From assembly GCA_025965975.1 (NCBI GenBank), contig JAOPVX010000314.1, forward strand, positions 38,537-102,536: a stretch of 64,000 nucleotides of DNA, given 5' to 3'. The translations under genes and the position numbers were made by a program. Below are positions 20,153 through 31,831 of the stretch, in pieces. The notes under the pieces were generated by a model. It had not been told where the DNA came from and ran no database searches. It saw nothing but the letters and a program-made list of their open reading frames with translations. Origin of the DNA: Mycobacterium sp. (GTDB taxonomy: Bacteria; Actinomycetota; Actinomycetes; Mycobacteriales; Mycobacteriaceae). The stretch's first letter is position 1. Every line of letters begins with the position of its first letter.

Positions 20153-21739
20153 CTAGGACAGGAAATGGTTGGCGGTATTCGCCAGGTCCAGCAGCGGCTG
20201 CGGCAGCGCGCCGAGGGCGAATGTGACGGCTGCGGTGATCGTGACGACGGCCGTGGTCAGCACGCTGGGCACCACGACCGCCGGTGCATCGTCGGGCGGT
20301 TCGGTGAAGAACATCAACACGATCACACGCACGTAGAAGTATGCGGCGATGGCGCTGGCGATGACGCCCATAACAACAAGCGGAATCGCGCCGCCCTCGC
20401 CCGCGGCCTTGAACACCGCGAACTTGCTGACGAACCCACTCGTCAGCGGGATACCGGCGAAGGCCAGCAGGAACAGCGAAAACACAACGCCGACAACGGG
20501 ATAACGCCGACCCAGGCCGGCCCACCGGGCGAGTGCGGTGTCCTCCTCGCCTGCCGTGTTGCGCACCAGACCCACCACCGCGAATGCGCCGACGGTGCTG
20601 AACCCGTAGGCGAACAGATAGAACAGCGTCGAGGAAAGGCCTGCCTCGTTCTGGGCGATCACGCCGGTGAGAATGAACCCGGTGTGCGCCACCGCCGAGT
20701 ACGCCAGCATCCGCTTGACGTCGGTCTGGGTCACCGCGGTCACGGTGCCGACCACCATCGTCAGGATCGCGATCCCCCACAGCACTGGGCGCCAGTCGTC
20801 ATGAAGACCGGGCAGCGCGATATAGAACAGGCGCAGCATCGCGCCGAACGCGGCGATCTTGGTGGCGGCGGCCATGAACGCGGTGATCGGCGTCGGCGCC
20901 CCCTGGTACACGTCCGGAATCCACGAGTGGAACGGCACCGCCCCGACCTTGAACAGCACGCCGACAAGCAACAGCGCGGTGCCGATCAGCGCCAGCGACG
21001 TCTTGCCCGATCCAGCCGCCACCGCGTGGGCGATGCCGCCGAGATCCAATGTGCCCGCGTACCCGTAGAGCATGGCCACGCCGTAGAGGAAGAAGGCCGA
21101 GGAAAACGCGCCAAGCAGAAAGTATTTCACCGAGGCTTCCTGCGACAGCAGGCGACGCCGGCGGGCCAGCCCGCACAGCAGATACAGCGGCAGTGACAGC
21201 ACCTCGAGCCCGATGAACATGGTCAGCAGATCATCTGCGGCCGGGAACAACAGCATGCCGCCGATGGCGAACAGCGTCAGCGGGAACACCTCGGTCTGCA
21301 TGATCCCGGCCTTGGTGGCCAGCTTCTCGACGACACTGCCCGCGACCGCCGACGCCTGCGGGGTGAACGCATCCAGGCCGGGGCCGGGCTCGCTCTCCGC
21401 CGGCGCGTGGATGCGCCGTTCGGCGATGAGCATGATGCCGAGCACGCCGACCAGCAGGATGGTGCCCTGCAGAAACAGGGCCGGCGCGTCGACGGCGACG
21501 GCGCCCATCACGGCGGTGCGCCCGGTGCCGCCGTGCAGATCCCGAGCAAGCGCGACGACCGCAACGAAGGCGGCGACCAGCCCGCCGAGGCTGAGCACCA
21601 GTTGGGCGGCGTAACGCTGCTGACGGGGAAGGAACGCTTCGACGAGGACACCGACGACGGCCACACCGAGGACGATCAGTATGGGGGAGAGCAGGCCATA
21701 CTCGACGTTGGGGGTAGGCAGCCCAAGGGCTTGAGTCAT
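20153..21739 (-). CDS. nuoN: NADH-quinone oxidoreductase subunit N
   Basis: A 528-residue antiporter-like membrane subunit of complex I with about 14 transmembrane helices. Seen: the helix with FPLTLFAIGGMLLFPAADDLLTMFIGLEVLSLPLYLL (read in segments), the Lys/His-bearing PFHSWIPDVYQGAPTPITAFMAAATK, and DVKRMLAYSAVAHTGF. It contributes a proton channel. ATG 21739 overlaps the nuoM stop by 4 bases. Confidence 0.97.
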   Translation of the reverse strand: MTQALGLPTPNVEYGLLSPILIVLGVAVVGVLVEAFLPRQQRYAAQLVLSLGGLVAAFVAVVALARDLHGGTGRTAVMGAVAVDAPALFLQGTILLVGVLGIMLIAERRIHAPAESEPGPGLDAFTPQASAVAGSVVEKLATKAGIMQTEVFPLTLFAIGGMLLFPAADDLLTMFIGLEVLSLPLYLLCGLARRRRLLSQEASVKYFLLGAFSSAFFLYGVAMLYGYAGTLDLGGIAHAVAAGSGKTSLALIGTALLLVGVLFKVGAVPFHSWIPDVYQGAPTPITAFMAAATKIAAFGAMLRLFYIALPGLHDDWRPVLWGIAILTMVVGTVTAVTQTDVKRMLAYSAVAHTGFILTGVIAQNEAGLSSTLFYLFAYGFSTVGAFAVVGLVRNTAGEEDTALARWAGLGRRYPVVGVVFSLFLLAFAGIPLTSGFVSKFAVFKAAGEGGAIPLVVMGVIASAIAAYFYVRVIVLMFFTEPPDDAPAVVVPSVLTTAVVTITAAVTFALGALPQPLLDLANTANHFLS

Positions 21740-23301
21740 CGTGACGGCCCTTCCGCGATCTTCGGTGCCGGGTCAGGCTGGTTGATTGTGGTCAGTGTGT
21801 GGCTGACCGCGGGGTTGATCACATCGAGAGCCGGTTTGGGATACACCCCGAGTACCAGCAGCAGCACGATAAGAGGTGCGACGACGACGATCTCGCGCGG
21901 CAAAAGGTCACGCAGGCGATCGTTGCCGTCCTTGACCGGGCCGGTCATCATCCGCTGGTACATCCACAGGATGTAGATCGCGGACAGCACCAGTGCGGTG
22001 GCCGCGAAGACCGCGAATGCGGGGTAGCGCGTGAATGTTCCAATCAGGACCAGGAATTCGCTGATGAACGGAGCCAGGCCGGGTAGCGACAACGTCGCAA
22101 GGCCGGACGCCAGGAAGGTGCCGGCCAGCACCGGCGCAACCTTTTGCACGCCGCCATAGGCGTTGATCAGGCGAGTGCCCCTGCGCGACACCAGGAATCC
22201 GGCGATCAGGAACAGCGCCGCGGTCGAGATGCCGTGGTTGACCATGTAGAGCGTCGACCCGGACTGGCCCTGGCTGGTCATCACGAAGATGCCAAGGATG
22301 ATGAACCCGAAGTGAGATATCGACGTGTAGGCGATCAGTCGCATCACATCGACCTGGCCGATCGCGAGGACCGCGCCGTAGACGATGCCGATCACGGCCA
22401 GCGTGATGATCAGCGGCCGGAAATACATTGAGGCGTCGGGGAACAGCTGCAGGCAGTAGCGCAGCATGCCGAACGTGCCAACCTTGTCCATGACGGCCAT
22501 CATCAGCACCGCGCTGGCCGGGGTGGCCTCCACGGCGGCGTCGGGCAACCACCGGTGGAACGGCCACAGCGGCGCCTTGACCGCGAAGGCGAACATGAAC
22601 CCGCCGAACAACAGGTTCATCACCGCCGGACTCATGACGAACTGACCACTCGACACCGCGGCGACGATCGCGCGGAAGTCGAACGTGCCCGCCGCGAACG
22701 TGTGGCTCTGCGCGGTCACCACATACAGGCCGATCACTGCGGCGAGCATGATCAGGCCGCCAAACAGGTTGTACAGCAGGAACTTCACCGCCGCCTTCGA
22801 GCGGTTCTCGCCGCCGAATCCCCCGATCAGGAAGTACATCGGGATGAGCATGGCCTCGAAGAACACGTAGAACAGCAGCACGTCCAGCGAGATGAGCGAT
22901 ATCAGCACCATGCCCTCGACCGCCAGGGTCAGCGCGAAGTACGTGTGCACCGAGCGTCCCGCCCAGCCGATCTGGTCGCTGGCGTCGTTCCAGCCCGCGA
23001 TGATCAGCAGCGGCACCAGCACGGCCGTCAGTACGACCAGGGCGAGTGCGATGCCGTCGACGCCGAGGATGTACCCGGTGCCGAATGACGGGATCCACGT
23101 GTGGGATTCGACGAACTGGTACTGGTTGCCTCCCGGCTTGAATCCGACCGCGACCACCAATGTCACCCCGAGGACGGCGATCGAGATCAGCAGCGCGAGC
23201 CATTTGGCCACGGTGCGTTGCGAGGCGGGCAGCAGCATTACGAGTGCCGCGCCGACCATCGGGATCGCCCATAGGACGGTGAGCCACGGGAAGGAAGTCA
23301 C
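21736..23301 (-). CDS. nuoM: NADH-quinone oxidoreductase subunit M
   Basis: A 521-residue antiporter-like subunit of the complex I membrane arm. Seen: [21 protein letters not shown] (key Glu), [31 protein letters not shown] and [18 protein letters not shown] chose GTG 23301, which overlaps the nuoL stop as GTGA, rather than the open frame further upstream, which has no membrane character. Confidence 0.96.
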   Translation of the reverse strand: MTSFPWLTVLWAIPMVGAALVMLLPASQRTVAKWLALLISIAVLGVTLVVAVGFKPGGNQYQFVESHTWIPSFGTGYILGVDGIALALVVLTAVLVPLLIIAGWNDASDQIGWAGRSVHTYFALTLAVEGMVLISLISLDVLLFYVFFEAMLIPMYFLIGGFGGENRSKAAVKFLLYNLFGGLIMLAAVIGLYVVTAQSHTFAAGTFDFRAIVAAVSSGQFVMSPAVMNLLFGGFMFAFAVKAPLWPFHRWLPDAAVEATPASAVLMMAVMDKVGTFGMLRYCLQLFPDASMYFRPLIITLAVIGIVYGAVLAIGQVDVMRLIAYTSISHFGFIILGIFVMTSQGQSGSTLYMVNHGISTAALFLIAGFLVSRRGTRLINAYGGVQKVAPVLAGTFLASGLATLSLPGLAPFISEFLVLIGTFTRYPAFAVFAATALVLSAIYILWMYQRMMTGPVKDGNDRLRDLLPREIVVVAPLIVLLLVLGVYPKPALDVINPAVSHTLTTINQPDPAPKIAEGPSR

Positions 23302-25268
23302 CACAGCCGCACCGCCAGGATCGCGGCGACCACGAGGGCCGCGCCTGCCAACATCGATAGGGCATACGAGCGGGCGAAACCGGTTTGCAGTTGCCGGAAG
23401 CCGTCCGAGACTCGGCCGACGAGCGCGGCCAGCCCGTTCGCGGCCCCGTCCACCGCGTCGTCGTCGATCTCGACGAGGCCCTTGGTGAGGAGCTGCCCTG
23501 GCTGCATGAACACCCGCTCGTTGAATACGTCGCCGTAGAGATCCTGGCGCGCCGCCACGGTCAGTGCAGACCCGGCGGGCGCCTCTGCCGGCACGGGGCG
23601 CGTGCCGTACATGCGGTACGCGATCGCGATCCCCGCGGCGACGACGGTCAGGACGACGATGGTGACGACCCATGCGGGCGTACCGCTCGCGGCCTCTCGG
23701 GCACCGACGACGGGTTCGAGCCAGTGCGCCAGAGTGCCGCCGATCGCGAGGAACCCGCCCGATGCGACCGAGCCGATGGCCAGCAGGATCATCGGCCAGG
23801 TCATGACCGCGGGTGACTCGTGGGGATGAGCGACTTCGGTTTGTCCCGTCGCTACGCTCGCCGAGGCGGTTTGTCCCGTCGCTGCGCTCGCCGAGGCGGT
23901 TTGTCCCGTCGCTACGCTCGCCGAGGCGCCCCAGCGCCGTTCACCGAAGAACGTCATCAGCATCACGCGGGTCATGTAGAACGCGGTGATGCCTGCGCCG
24001 AGGATCGCCGCGCCGCCGAGGATGATTCCCTTGCCGCCCCCTGCGCCGAGCGCGGCTTCGATGATGCCGTCCTTGGAGAAGAACCCGGCCAGCGGCGGCA
24101 CGCCGATGATCGCCAGATAGCCGAGTCCGAACGTCGCGAAGGTGATCGGCATTACCGTGCGCAGCCCGCCGTAGCGGCGCATGTTCACCTCGTCGTTCAT
24201 GGCGTGCATCACCGACCCGGCGCCGAGGAACAGGCCGGCCTTGAAGAAGCCGTGGGTGAGCAGGTGCATGATCGCGAACGCGTATCCGGCCGGGCCCAGC
24301 CCGGCCGCCAGCACCATGTAGCCGATTTGCGACATCGTCGACGCGGCAAGCGCTTTCTTGATGTCGTCTTTGGCGCAGCCGACGATCGCCCCGAACAGCA
24401 GGGTCACCGCGCCGACGATGACCACACCCAACTGCGCGTTCGGCGCGAGATTGAAGATGGGACCGGACCGCACGATCAGGTACACGCCCGCGGTGACCAT
24501 GGTGGCGGCGTGGATGAGCGCCGACACCGGTGTCGGGCCCTCCATCGCGTCCCCGAGCCAGGACTGCAGCGGCACCTGCGCCGATTTGCCGCACGCGGCC
24601 AGCAACAGCAGCAGCCCGATTGCGGTGAGTGTGCCCTCACCGAGGCGGGGGGCCGCCGAGAACACTCCCGCGAAGGAGATCGAGCCGATGTAGGCGAACA
24701 TCACCATCAGCGCGATGGCAAGGCCCATGTCGCCGACGCGGTTCACCACGAACGCCTTCTTGGCCGCGGTGGCTGCCGACGGCTTGTGCGACCAGAACCC
24801 GATCAACAGGTAGGACGCCAGGCCCACGCCTTCCCACCCGACGTACAGGCCCAGGTAGTTGTCGGCGAGCACCAACAGAAGCATCGCCGCGAGAAACAGG
24901 TTGAGGTACGCGAAAAACCGCCTGCGCTCGGGATCTTCGGCCATGTAGCCGATCGAATAGATGTGGATCAGGGATCCGACGCCGGTGATCAGCAGCACGA
25001 AGCACATCGACAGCGCATCCAGCTGCAGACCGAAGTCCACATGGAGGCCGGCGACCGGCACCCACGAGAACAGCGTCTCGTGGACGACCCGGTGTTCTGC
25101 GTCGCGGCCGAGCATGTCGACGAACAGCACGGCGCCTGCGGTGAACGACGCGAGCGCCGCCAGGCAGCCCAGTAGGTGTCCCCAACTGTCGGATCGTCTG
25201 CCCGCGAGCAGCAGGATCGCCCCGCCCGCCAGCGGAAGGGCGATCACCAGCCACACCAGAGTCGTCAT
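23298..25268 (-). CDS. nuoL: NADH-quinone oxidoreductase subunit L with repeat insertion
   Basis: A 656-residue antiporter-like subunit with the long lateral helix of complex I. Seen: [35 protein letters not shown] (in segments), [28 protein letters not shown] and [18 protein letters not shown]. Between the conserved FFGERRW and [13 protein letters not shown] blocks lies an Ala/Ser/Thr-rich insertion of about 35 residues. It is built from three 10-residue repeats containing ATGQTASAS and encoded by the 30-bp tandem repeat at 23837-23926. The insertion is in frame in a cytoplasmic or periplasmic loop, so function is probably retained. Confidence 0.96.
   Translation of the reverse strand: MTTLVWLVIALPLAGGAILLLAGRRSDSWGHLLGCLAALASFTAGAVLFVDMLGRDAEHRVVHETLFSWVPVAGLHVDFGLQLDALSMCFVLLITGVGSLIHIYSIGYMAEDPERRRFFAYLNLFLAAMLLLVLADNYLGLYVGWEGVGLASYLLIGFWSHKPSAATAAKKAFVVNRVGDMGLAIALMVMFAYIGSISFAGVFSAAPRLGEGTLTAIGLLLLLAACGKSAQVPLQSWLGDAMEGPTPVSALIHAATMVTAGVYLIVRSGPIFNLAPNAQLGVVIVGAVTLLFGAIVGCAKDDIKKALAASTMSQIGYMVLAAGLGPAGYAFAIMHLLTHGFFKAGLFLGAGSVMHAMNDEVNMRRYGGLRTVMPITFATFGLGYLAIIGVPPLAGFFSKDGIIEAALGAGGGKGIILGGAAILGAGITAFYMTRVMLMTFFGERRWGASASVATGQTASASAATGQTASASVATGQTEVAHPHESPAVMTWPMILLAIGSVASGGFLAIGGTLAHWLEPVVGAREAASGTPAWVVTIVVLTVVAAGIAIAYRMYGTRPVPAEAPAGSALTVAARQDLYGDVFNERVFMQPGQLLTKGLVEIDDDAVDGAANGLAALVGRVSDGFRQLQTGFARSYALSMLAGAALVVAAILAVRLW
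23837..23926. repeat. 30-bp tandem repeat x3 inside nuoL
   Basis: Three head-to-tail copies (23837-23866, 23867-23896, 23897-23926), of which copy 2 differs by one base (G for A). The core GTCCCGTCGCTACGCTCGCC, read on the other strand, is a GGCGAGCGTAGCGACGGGAC motif of the kind scattered through some actinobacterial genomes. The length is a multiple of three, so nuoL stays open. Confidence 0.9.
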
Positions 25269-25275
25269 GTCGGCC

Positions 25276-25575
25276 TTAGTGTTTCAGCAGGCTGGCTTCG
25301 TCGACCGAGGCCGAGTGGCGGGTGCGGAAGACGGTCATGATGATCGCGAGGCCGATCACCACCTCACAGGCGGCGACGACCATGGTGAAGAACGCGACCA
25401 CCTGGCCGTCCAGATGGCCGTGCATGCGGGAGAACGCGACGAACGCGAGGTTCGCCGCGTTGAGCATCAACTCGACGCACATGAACATGACAATGGCGTT
25501 GCGGCGCAGCAGCACTCCGGCCGCGCCGATCGTGAACAACAACGCCGACAGGTAGAGGTAGTTGTCAGGATTCAT
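25276..25575 (-). CDS. nuoK: NADH-quinone oxidoreductase subunit K
   Basis: A 99-residue membrane subunit with three helices. The conserved Glu residues lie in [16 protein letters not shown] and [15 protein letters not shown]. It takes part in proton transfer near the quinone site. It starts within the end of nuoJ (4-base overlap) and ends 7 bp before nuoL. Confidence 0.97.
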   Translation of the reverse strand: MNPDNYLYLSALLFTIGAAGVLLRRNAIVMFMCVELMLNAANLAFVAFSRMHGHLDGQVVAFFTMVVAACEVVIGLAIIMTVFRTRHSASVDEASLLKH

Positions 25576-26342
25576 TCGTCACCGTTCCTGCCGTTGGTCT
25601 GCGGGACCGGCCGTTTCTGCAGGATCGCGCTGACCGACAGTTCCGATCCCCTTCCGTCTGGCAGTCGGGCAGGCACGTCGACGGCGTTGTGCCGGGCGTA
25701 CACACCGGGGTTGGGCAGTGTCCCTGGATGCCCGCCGGGCTGGAGTCGCTCGGAGGCGAGCTCACGTTGGGTCTTGCGCCGTTCGAAGCGTTCGCGGTGC
25801 GCCAGCACCATGGCGCCGAGGGCGGCCGTTATCAGCAGCGCTCCGGTGAGCTCGAATGCCCACAGGTACTTGGTGAAGATCAGCGCCGCCAGTCCCTGGA
25901 CGTTGCCGCCTGCGTTGGCCTGCGCGAGGCCGGTGAACCCGGCCACCGACACGTTCCCGATCCCGGCGATGAGCAGGATCCCGAATCCAAAACCGGTGAC
26001 GATCGCTGCGATGCGTTGCCCGCGAATGGTTTCCACCAGCGACTCGGACAGGTCGACGCCGATCAGCATCACCACGAACAGGAACAGCATCATCACCGCG
26101 CCGGTGTACACGACGACCTGCACGATGCCGAGGAACAGTGCGTCCTGCGCGATGTAGAGCACCGCCAGCGCGATCATCGTGCTGGCCAAGAACATCGCCG
26201 AGTAGACCGCCTTCGGCGCGGCCACCACACCGATCGCCCCGACCACCGCCACGACTGCGAGGATCCAGAACAGCACCGCCTCGGATGTCGAGGTGTGCCC
26301 GGCGGTGTCGGCGGTGAGCGCCGCGAGGTAGTGGATCGTCAC
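25572..26342 (-). CDS. nuoJ: NADH-quinone oxidoreductase subunit J
   Basis: A 256-residue membrane subunit with five helices, including [22 protein letters not shown], the mobile TM3 pi-bulge helix of complex I. The polar C-terminal tail (after RKTQREL) is longer than in E. coli and typical of mycobacteria. GTG 26342 overlaps the nuoI stop as GTGA. Confidence 0.96.
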   Translation of the reverse strand: MTIHYLAALTADTAGHTSTSEAVLFWILAVVAVVGAIGVVAAPKAVYSAMFLASTMIALAVLYIAQDALFLGIVQVVVYTGAVMMLFLFVVMLIGVDLSESLVETIRGQRIAAIVTGFGFGILLIAGIGNVSVAGFTGLAQANAGGNVQGLAALIFTKYLWAFELTGALLITAALGAMVLAHRERFERRKTQRELASERLQPGGHPGTLPNPGVYARHNAVDVPARLPDGRGSELSVSAILQKRPVPQTNGRNGDE

Positions 26343-26890
26343 GGCACATCCTCGGTAATTTCTTGTGCTCCTCGCCCGCGCGAAATCGGCTTGATCTTCC
26401 CGAGGTAGTAGTCCTCATCGGTGCTGCCCGGCTCCATCGCATGTGGCGGCGGCTGCATGCCGGGCTGCATGGGCGCGAGAAGTTTGTCCTTGCCCCAGAT
26501 CAGGTCGGCGCGGTTGTCGCCGGCCATCTCGTACTCGTTTGTCATCGTCAGTGCGCGGGTGGGGCAGGCTTCGATGCACAACCCGCAGCCGATGCAGCGC
26601 AGATAGTTGATCTGATAGACCCGCCCGTAGCGTTCGCCGGGCGAGTACCGCCCCTCTGCGTCGTTGTCCGCGCCCTCGACGTAGATGGCGTCGGCCGGGC
26701 AGGCCCAGGCGCACAACTCGCAGCCGATGCACTTCTCCAGCCCGTCGGGATAGCGGTTGAGCTGGTGGCGGCCGTGGTAGCGCAGTGCGACCGGGCCCGG
26801 CTTCTCCGGATACTGTTCGGTGATCGTCTTTTTGAACATGGTGCCGAACGTGACCGCGAATCCCTTGATCGCGTCGAGGAACTTAGGCAT
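26339..26890 (-). CDS. nuoI: NADH-quinone oxidoreductase subunit I
   Basis: A 183-residue ferredoxin-like subunit carrying clusters N6a and N6b. Two 4Fe-4S motifs are visible: [20 protein letters not shown] and [18 protein letters not shown]. It passes electrons from NuoG towards NuoB. Its start overlaps the end of nuoH by 8 bases. Confidence 0.97.
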   Translation of the reverse strand: MPKFLDAIKGFAVTFGTMFKKTITEQYPEKPGPVALRYHGRHQLNRYPDGLEKCIGCELCAWACPADAIYVEGADNDAEGRYSPGERYGRVYQINYLRCIGCGLCIEACPTRALTMTNEYEMAGDNRADLIWGKDKLLAPMQPGMQPPPHAMEPGSTDEDYYLGKIKPISRGRGAQEITEDVP

Positions 26891-28124
26891 CGGCTCGCTC
26901 CTTTGTGGCTGCTGTGCTCTTGCCGGGCAGCGGCGGCACCGGGAAGCCGCCCTCGCCGCCGGCTGGTTGCGGGTGCTTGCGAATGTTCCTGGCCCGCATT
27001 GCCCGCCATAGCGCGAACAGCAGGATCAGGGCCACCACGATGCCTATGGTGATCAATCCGGTGGCGGCCGCGTCGTAACCGTGCGTGCGCAGGCTGTGTG
27101 TGACCGCGACGATCATGATCCAGACCAGCGACACCGGGATGAGGACCTTCCAGCCCAGTGCCATGAACTGGTCGTAGCGCAGCCGGGGCAATGTCGCGCG
27201 CAGCCACATGAAGAAGAACAGGAACGCCCACACCTTGGCGATGAACCACACCAGCGGCCACCAGCCTGAGTTGGCGCCGTCCCACATGTTGATCGGCCAT
27301 GGGGCGTGCCAGCCGCCGAGGAACAGAGTGGAGGCCAGCGCCGACACCGTGGTCATGTTGATGTACTCGGCGAGCATGAACATCGCGAACTTCAGCGACG
27401 AGTACTCGGTATGGAATCCGCCGACGAGTTCTCCCTCGGCCTCGGGCAGATCGAAAGGCGCCCGGTTGGTTTCGCCGACCATCGCCGTCACGTACACCAG
27501 GAAGGACGGCAGCAGCAGGAAGACGTACCACCTGCCCTGCTGGGCCGCGACGATGCCGGAGGTCGACATGGTGCCTGCGTAGATGAAGACCGCGGCGAAC
27601 GACAGTGCCATCGCGATCTCGTAGGAGATCACCTGTGCGCTCGAGCGCAGCCCGCCGAGCAGCGGATAGGTGGACCCGGACGCCCAGCCGGCAAGCACGA
27701 TGCCGTAGACGCCGATCGACGTGACCGCGAGGATGTAGAGCACCGCGACGGGCATGTCGGTCAACTGCAATGCGGTGCGGTGTCCGAACACCGACACCTC
27801 ACCGCCCATCGGGATGACGGCGAACGCGAGGAACGCGGGAATGACCGAAATGACCGGAGCCACAAGGTAGACGAACTTGTCGACCCCGCTGGGGATGATG
27901 GCTTCTTTGAGGGCCAGCTTGATGCCGTCGGCCAGCGACTGCAGCAGGCCCCACGGTCCGACCCGGTTGGGGCCGGGGCGCATCTGCATCCGCCCGAGGA
28001 TCTTGCGCTCGAGCAGGATCGCCACGAGCACCGTCAAAAGCAGGAAGACGAAGATCCCGAGCGCCTTGGCGAGGATCAGCCACCACGGGTCGTGGCCGAA
28101 CAGCGTCGGATCGGGGTATGTCAC
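26883..28124 (-). CDS. nuoH: NADH-quinone oxidoreductase subunit H
   Basis: A 413-residue membrane subunit forming part of the quinone chamber. Seen: [56 protein letters not shown] (in segments) and [17 protein letters not shown] 28124 overlaps the nuoG stop (GTGA); the frame stays open further upstream but is not membrane-like there. Confidence 0.96.
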   Translation of the reverse strand: MTYPDPTLFGHDPWWLILAKALGIFVFLLLTVLVAILLERKILGRMQMRPGPNRVGPWGLLQSLADGIKLALKEAIIPSGVDKFVYLVAPVISVIPAFLAFAVIPMGGEVSVFGHRTALQLTDMPVAVLYILAVTSIGVYGIVLAGWASGSTYPLLGGLRSSAQVISYEIAMALSFAAVFIYAGTMSTSGIVAAQQGRWYVFLLLPSFLVYVTAMVGETNRAPFDLPEAEGELVGGFHTEYSSLKFAMFMLAEYINMTTVSALASTLFLGGWHAPWPINMWDGANSGWWPLVWFIAKVWAFLFFFMWLRATLPRLRYDQFMALGWKVLIPVSLVWIMIVAVTHSLRTHGYDAAATGLITIGIVVALILLFALWRAMRARNIRKHPQPAGGEGGFPVPPLPGKSTAATKERADA

Positions 28125-30514
28125 TGCTCTGCCCTCCCGATCGACACCACGGCACCGGCTGTAACCGCGAGGCGTTGATTCACGGCGGAGCCGGCGGAGT
28201 TCAGCGGCAGCCAGACGACGCGGTCTGCCATTTCGGTGACCGCCAGCGGCAGCGTGATCTCGCCCCGATCGGTGCTGACGGTGACCAAATCCCCTTCGGC
28301 AGCACCGATCTCGCCTGCGGTGGTCGCCGACAGCCGCGCGACGGCTGGGTGAGCCGTTCCTGCGAGGTAGGGTTCGCCATCCTGAAGCCGCCCCGCGTCG
28401 AGCAGCATCCGCCAGCTCGCCAGTACCGCCTGACCCGCGCTGGGCGGTGACGGCCGCTTGGCCGACACCTGCGGCGCGTCGGGCCGGGTACCGGCCCACT
28501 GACCCAGGCGGGCCAATTCGTCAGCGGCGGCCGACGCATTCGGCAGAGCGAGGTCGACGCCGATCTCGTCGGCCAGGAAGTGAAGCACCCGCAGGTCGGG
28601 CGTGGCGTTGGTCTGCAGGGACGGCTCGAACGGCCGAATCCGCCCTTCCCAGTTGACGAATGAACCGGCCTTCTCCACCACTGGCGCAACCGGGAACACC
28701 ACGTCGGCGAGTGCAGTCACCGCGCTCTCGCGCAATTCCAGGCTGACCACGAATCGCGCGGCATCGACGGCCGCAAGGGCGGCGTCGGGGTCGGGGAGGT
28801 CGGCAAGCTCGACGCCGCCGATCAGCAGCGCCCCGAGTTCGCCGTCGCGCGCCGCGGCCACAATCGCGGTGGTGTCGCGGCCATCCGCGGTCGGCAGCTC
28901 GTTCACGTTCCAGGCCGCGGCGGTCTGCTCGCGGGCCGACGCATCGCCAACGGGGCGGCCGCCGGGCAACAGGCCGGGAAGTGCACCGGCCTCCAGGGCA
29001 CCCCGTTCGCCGGCACGCCGCGGCACCCAGGCCGACCGGGCACCCGTGGCGGCCGCCAATCTGCTTGCCGCTGAGAAGGCCCCTGGGGAGCCGGCGAGCC
29101 GCTCGCCGAGCAGGATGACCGCGCCGGGGAGTTTCAGCTGTGCATCGTCGGCGAGGTTGTCCAGTGCGGTGGCCTCGGTGCCTGGCGCGCACTCGATGAG
29201 CCTGCCCGCCATCTTCGTCAGCCCGCGCGTCGCGAACGGCGCGATCGACATCACCGACAGCGCGTTCTTGCGGGCCGCCTTGCGCAGCCGCAGGTACACG
29301 ATCGGCGATTCCTCTTCGGGCTCGAAGCCCACCAGCAGCACCGCCGGGGCGCTGTCCAGGTCCGCGTAGGTGACCGCCATCGGCTGGCCCGCGATGTGCG
29401 CGGCGAGGAAGGCGGCCTCCTCGTCGCTGTGCGGCCGCGCGCGGAGGTCGATGTCGTTGGTGCCCAGCACTATCCGCGCGAACTTCGAGTAGGCGTAGGC
29501 GTCCTCAACGGTGGCCCGCCCACCGACCAGGACCCCGGCGCTGCCGTTCGCGGCCGCCAGCCCGGCCCCCGCGACACCGAGGGCTTCCGACCAGGACGCG
29601 GGCCGGAGCTTGCCGTCGTCGTCGCGAACGAGCGGGGTGGTGATGCGGTCACCGACCGTCGCGTAAGTAAAGGCCCAGCGGCCCTTGTCGCAGTTCCACT
29701 CCTCGTTCACCTGCGGATCGTCACCGGCCAAGCGGCGCAGCACTTTTCCGCGCCGGTGGTCGGTGCGCTGGGCGCATCCCGACGCGCAGTGCTCGCACGC
29801 GCTGGGGCTGGACACCAGGTCGAACGGCCGGGCGCGGAACCGGTATGCGGCGCCGGTGAGCGCGCCGACCGGGCATATCTGCACGGTGTTGCCGGAGAAG
29901 TACGACTGGAACGGCTCGCCCGGAGCGATGCCAACCTGCTGCATGGCGCCGCGTTCCAGCAGCTCGATGAACGGGTCGCCGGCGATCTGATCGGCGAACC
30001 GGGTGCAGCGCGCGCACAGCACACAGCGTTCCCGGTCGAGCAGCACCTCCGACGAGATGTTGATCGGCTTCGGGAATGTCCGTTTGACGTCCTCGAAGCG
30101 CGTTTCGACGCGGCCGTTGGACATCGCCTGGTTCTGCAGCGGGCACTCTCCGCCTTTGTCGCACACCGGGCAGTCCAGCGGATGGTTGATCAGCAGGAGT
30201 TCCATCACCCCGTGCTGCGCCTTGTCCGCCGCCTCCGAGGTGTATTGCGTGCGCACCACCATGTCAGGCGTGACCGTCGTGGTGCATGACGCCATCGGCT
30301 TGCGCTGACCCTCCACCTCGACGAGGCACTGCCGGCAGGCGCCAACGGGATCCAGCAGCGGGTGATCGCAGAACCGCGGAATCTCGACGCCGATCAGCTC
30401 GGCGGCCCGAATCACCAAGGTGCCCTTGGGCACACGGACTTCCACGTCGTCGATGGTCAGGTTGACCATCGCGACGGGTGCGGCGGCCGTGCCGGTGTCA
30501 GCGGTCTGCGTCAT
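28121..30514 (-). CDS. nuoG: NADH-quinone oxidoreductase subunit G
   Basis: A 797-residue iron-sulfur subunit of the peripheral arm. An N-terminal 2Fe-2S domain ([20 protein letters not shown]), the His-Cys N3 cluster ([17 protein letters not shown]), a ferredoxin-type site ([17 protein letters not shown]) and an extra [10 protein letters not shown]...NCDKGRW site, as in bacterial N7, precede the molybdopterin-like domain. ATG 30514 directly follows the nuoF stop codon with no gap. Confidence 0.97.
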   Translation of the reverse strand: MTQTADTGTAAAPVAMVNLTIDDVEVRVPKGTLVIRAAELIGVEIPRFCDHPLLDPVGACRQCLVEVEGQRKPMASCTTTVTPDMVVRTQYTSEAADKAQHGVMELLLINHPLDCPVCDKGGECPLQNQAMSNGRVETRFEDVKRTFPKPINISSEVLLDRERCVLCARCTRFADQIAGDPFIELLERGAMQQVGIAPGEPFQSYFSGNTVQICPVGALTGAAYRFRARPFDLVSSPSACEHCASGCAQRTDHRRGKVLRRLAGDDPQVNEEWNCDKGRWAFTYATVGDRITTPLVRDDDGKLRPASWSEALGVAGAGLAAANGSAGVLVGGRATVEDAYAYSKFARIVLGTNDIDLRARPHSDEEAAFLAAHIAGQPMAVTYADLDSAPAVLLVGFEPEEESPIVYLRLRKAARKNALSVMSIAPFATRGLTKMAGRLIECAPGTEATALDNLADDAQLKLPGAVILLGERLAGSPGAFSAASRLAAATGARSAWVPRRAGERGALEAGALPGLLPGGRPVGDASAREQTAAAWNVNELPTADGRDTTAIVAAARDGELGALLIGGVELADLPDPDAALAAVDAARFVVSLELRESAVTALADVVFPVAPVVEKAGSFVNWEGRIRPFEPSLQTNATPDLRVLHFLADEIGVDLALPNASAAADELARLGQWAGTRPDAPQVSAKRPSPPSAGQAVLASWRMLLDAGRLQDGEPYLAGTAHPAVARLSATTAGEIGAAEGDLVTVSTDRGEITLPLAVTEMADRVVWLPLNSAGSAVNQRLAVTAGAVVSIGRAEQ

Positions 30515-31831
30515 CTATGCGCCCACTCCTTCTGTGGCCATCAGCGTCGAGGCATGCGGATCGAACGGACAGCCGCCGTCGAGGTGCGCGACGTACTCGT
30601 CTCGGAAGAACTTGATCGACGACAGAATCGGGCTGGCCGCGCCGTCGCCCAACGCGCAGAACGACTTTCCGAAAATGGTGTCGGAGATGTCCAGCAGCTT
30701 GCCGATGTCTTCCTCCGTGCCCGCGCCGGTCTCCAGGCGATCGTAGATCTGCGCCAGCCAGTACGTGCCCTCGCGACACGGGGTGCACTTCCCGCACGAC
30801 TCATGCGCGTAGAACTCAGTCCAGCGACGCACCGCGCGAACCACGCAAGTGGTCTCGTCGAAGATCTGCAGTGCCTTGGTGCCCAGCATCGACCCCACGC
30901 CCGCCACGCCCTCGTAATCCAGTGGCACGTCGAGGTGTTCGTCGGTCAGCAGTGGGGTCGAGGAGCCGCCGGGCGTCCAGAACTTCAGCGAGTGTCCGGC
31001 CCGCACCCCGCCCGCGTACTCCAACAGTTCGCGAAGCGTAATCCCGAGCGGTGCTTCGTACTGCCCGGGCGTGGTGACGTGTCCGGACAACGAATACAGT
31101 GTGAAGCCGGGCGATTTCTCCGAACCCATCGACCGGAACCAGTCCACGCCGTTGAGCAGGATCGGCGGCACGCTGGCAATCGATTCCACGTTGTTGACCA
31201 CGGTGGGGCAGGCGTACAGACCGGCCACCGCGGGAAACGGTGGCCTCAGCCTTGGCTGACCGCGGCGGCCCTCCAGCGAGTCCAGCAGCGCGGTTTCCTC
31301 GCCGCAGATGTAGGCACCCGCGCCGGCGTGCACGATCAACTCCAGATCGAACCCGGTGCCGCGAATGTCCTTGCCCAGATATCCGGCGTCGTAGGCTTCG
31401 GCGACCGCGGTCTGCAGTCGGCGCAGCACCGGGAGGACCTCGCCCCGGACGTAGATGAAGGCGTGGTGCGCCCGGATCGCGTAGGCCGCGATGATCGCGC
31501 CTTCGACGAGGAAGTGCGGCGTGGTCAGCATCAGCGGAATGTCTTTGCAGGTGCCGGGTTCGGATTCGTCGGCGTTGATGACGAGGTAATGCGGCTTCGC
31601 GCCTGCCCCGGTGTCGTCCTGCGGGATGAACGACCATTTCGTCCCGGTCGGGAACCCGGCTCCGCCGCGGCCGCGCAGGCCCGAATCCTTGACCAGGGCA
31701 ATGACATCATCCGGAGCCATGCCCAACGCGCGCTCCAGCGCGTGGTAGCCGTCGTGGCGGCGGTAGGTGGCAAGTGACCACGGCTCCGGTTCGTCCCAGA
31801 ACCGGCTCAACACGGGCGTCAACGGGATCAT
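30515..31831 (-). CDS. nuoF: NADH-quinone oxidoreductase subunit F
   Basis: A 438-residue subunit that binds NADH, FMN and cluster N3. Seen: GRGGAGFPTGTKW (NADH/FMN glycine loop), INADESEPGTCKDI, GAGAYICGEETALLDSLEG and CGKCTPCREGTYW with a later Cys in FCALGDG. ATG 31831 overlaps the nuoE stop (ATGA). Confidence 0.97.
   Translation of the reverse strand: MIPLTPVLSRFWDEPEPWSLATYRRHDGYHALERALGMAPDDVIALVKDSGLRGRGGAGFPTGTKWSFIPQDDTGAGAKPHYLVINADESEPGTCKDIPLMLTTPHFLVEGAIIAAYAIRAHHAFIYVRGEVLPVLRRLQTAVAEAYDAGYLGKDIRGTGFDLELIVHAGAGAYICGEETALLDSLEGRRGQPRLRPPFPAVAGLYACPTVVNNVESIASVPPILLNGVDWFRSMGSEKSPGFTLYSLSGHVTTPGQYEAPLGITLRELLEYAGGVRAGHSLKFWTPGGSSTPLLTDEHLDVPLDYEGVAGVGSMLGTKALQIFDETTCVVRAVRRWTEFYAHESCGKCTPCREGTYWLAQIYDRLETGAGTEEDIGKLLDISDTIFGKSFCALGDGAASPILSSIKFFRDEYVAHLDGGCPFDPHASTLMATEGVGA

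Noticed and set aside
18977-21196. Very long plus-strand open frame (739 codons) across the esterase, hydratase and nuoN genes
   Set aside because: It is Arg/His/Gly-rich with no domain character and lies antisense to clearly conserved genes; a GC-rich shadow frame.
23837-23926. CRISPR array
   Set aside because: The units are contiguous with no variable spacers and lie inside a coding frame, so this is a tandem repeat.
24000-25200. Long plus-strand frame with His/Arg-rich protein opposite nuoL
   Set aside because: Antisense shadow of a conserved membrane subunit.
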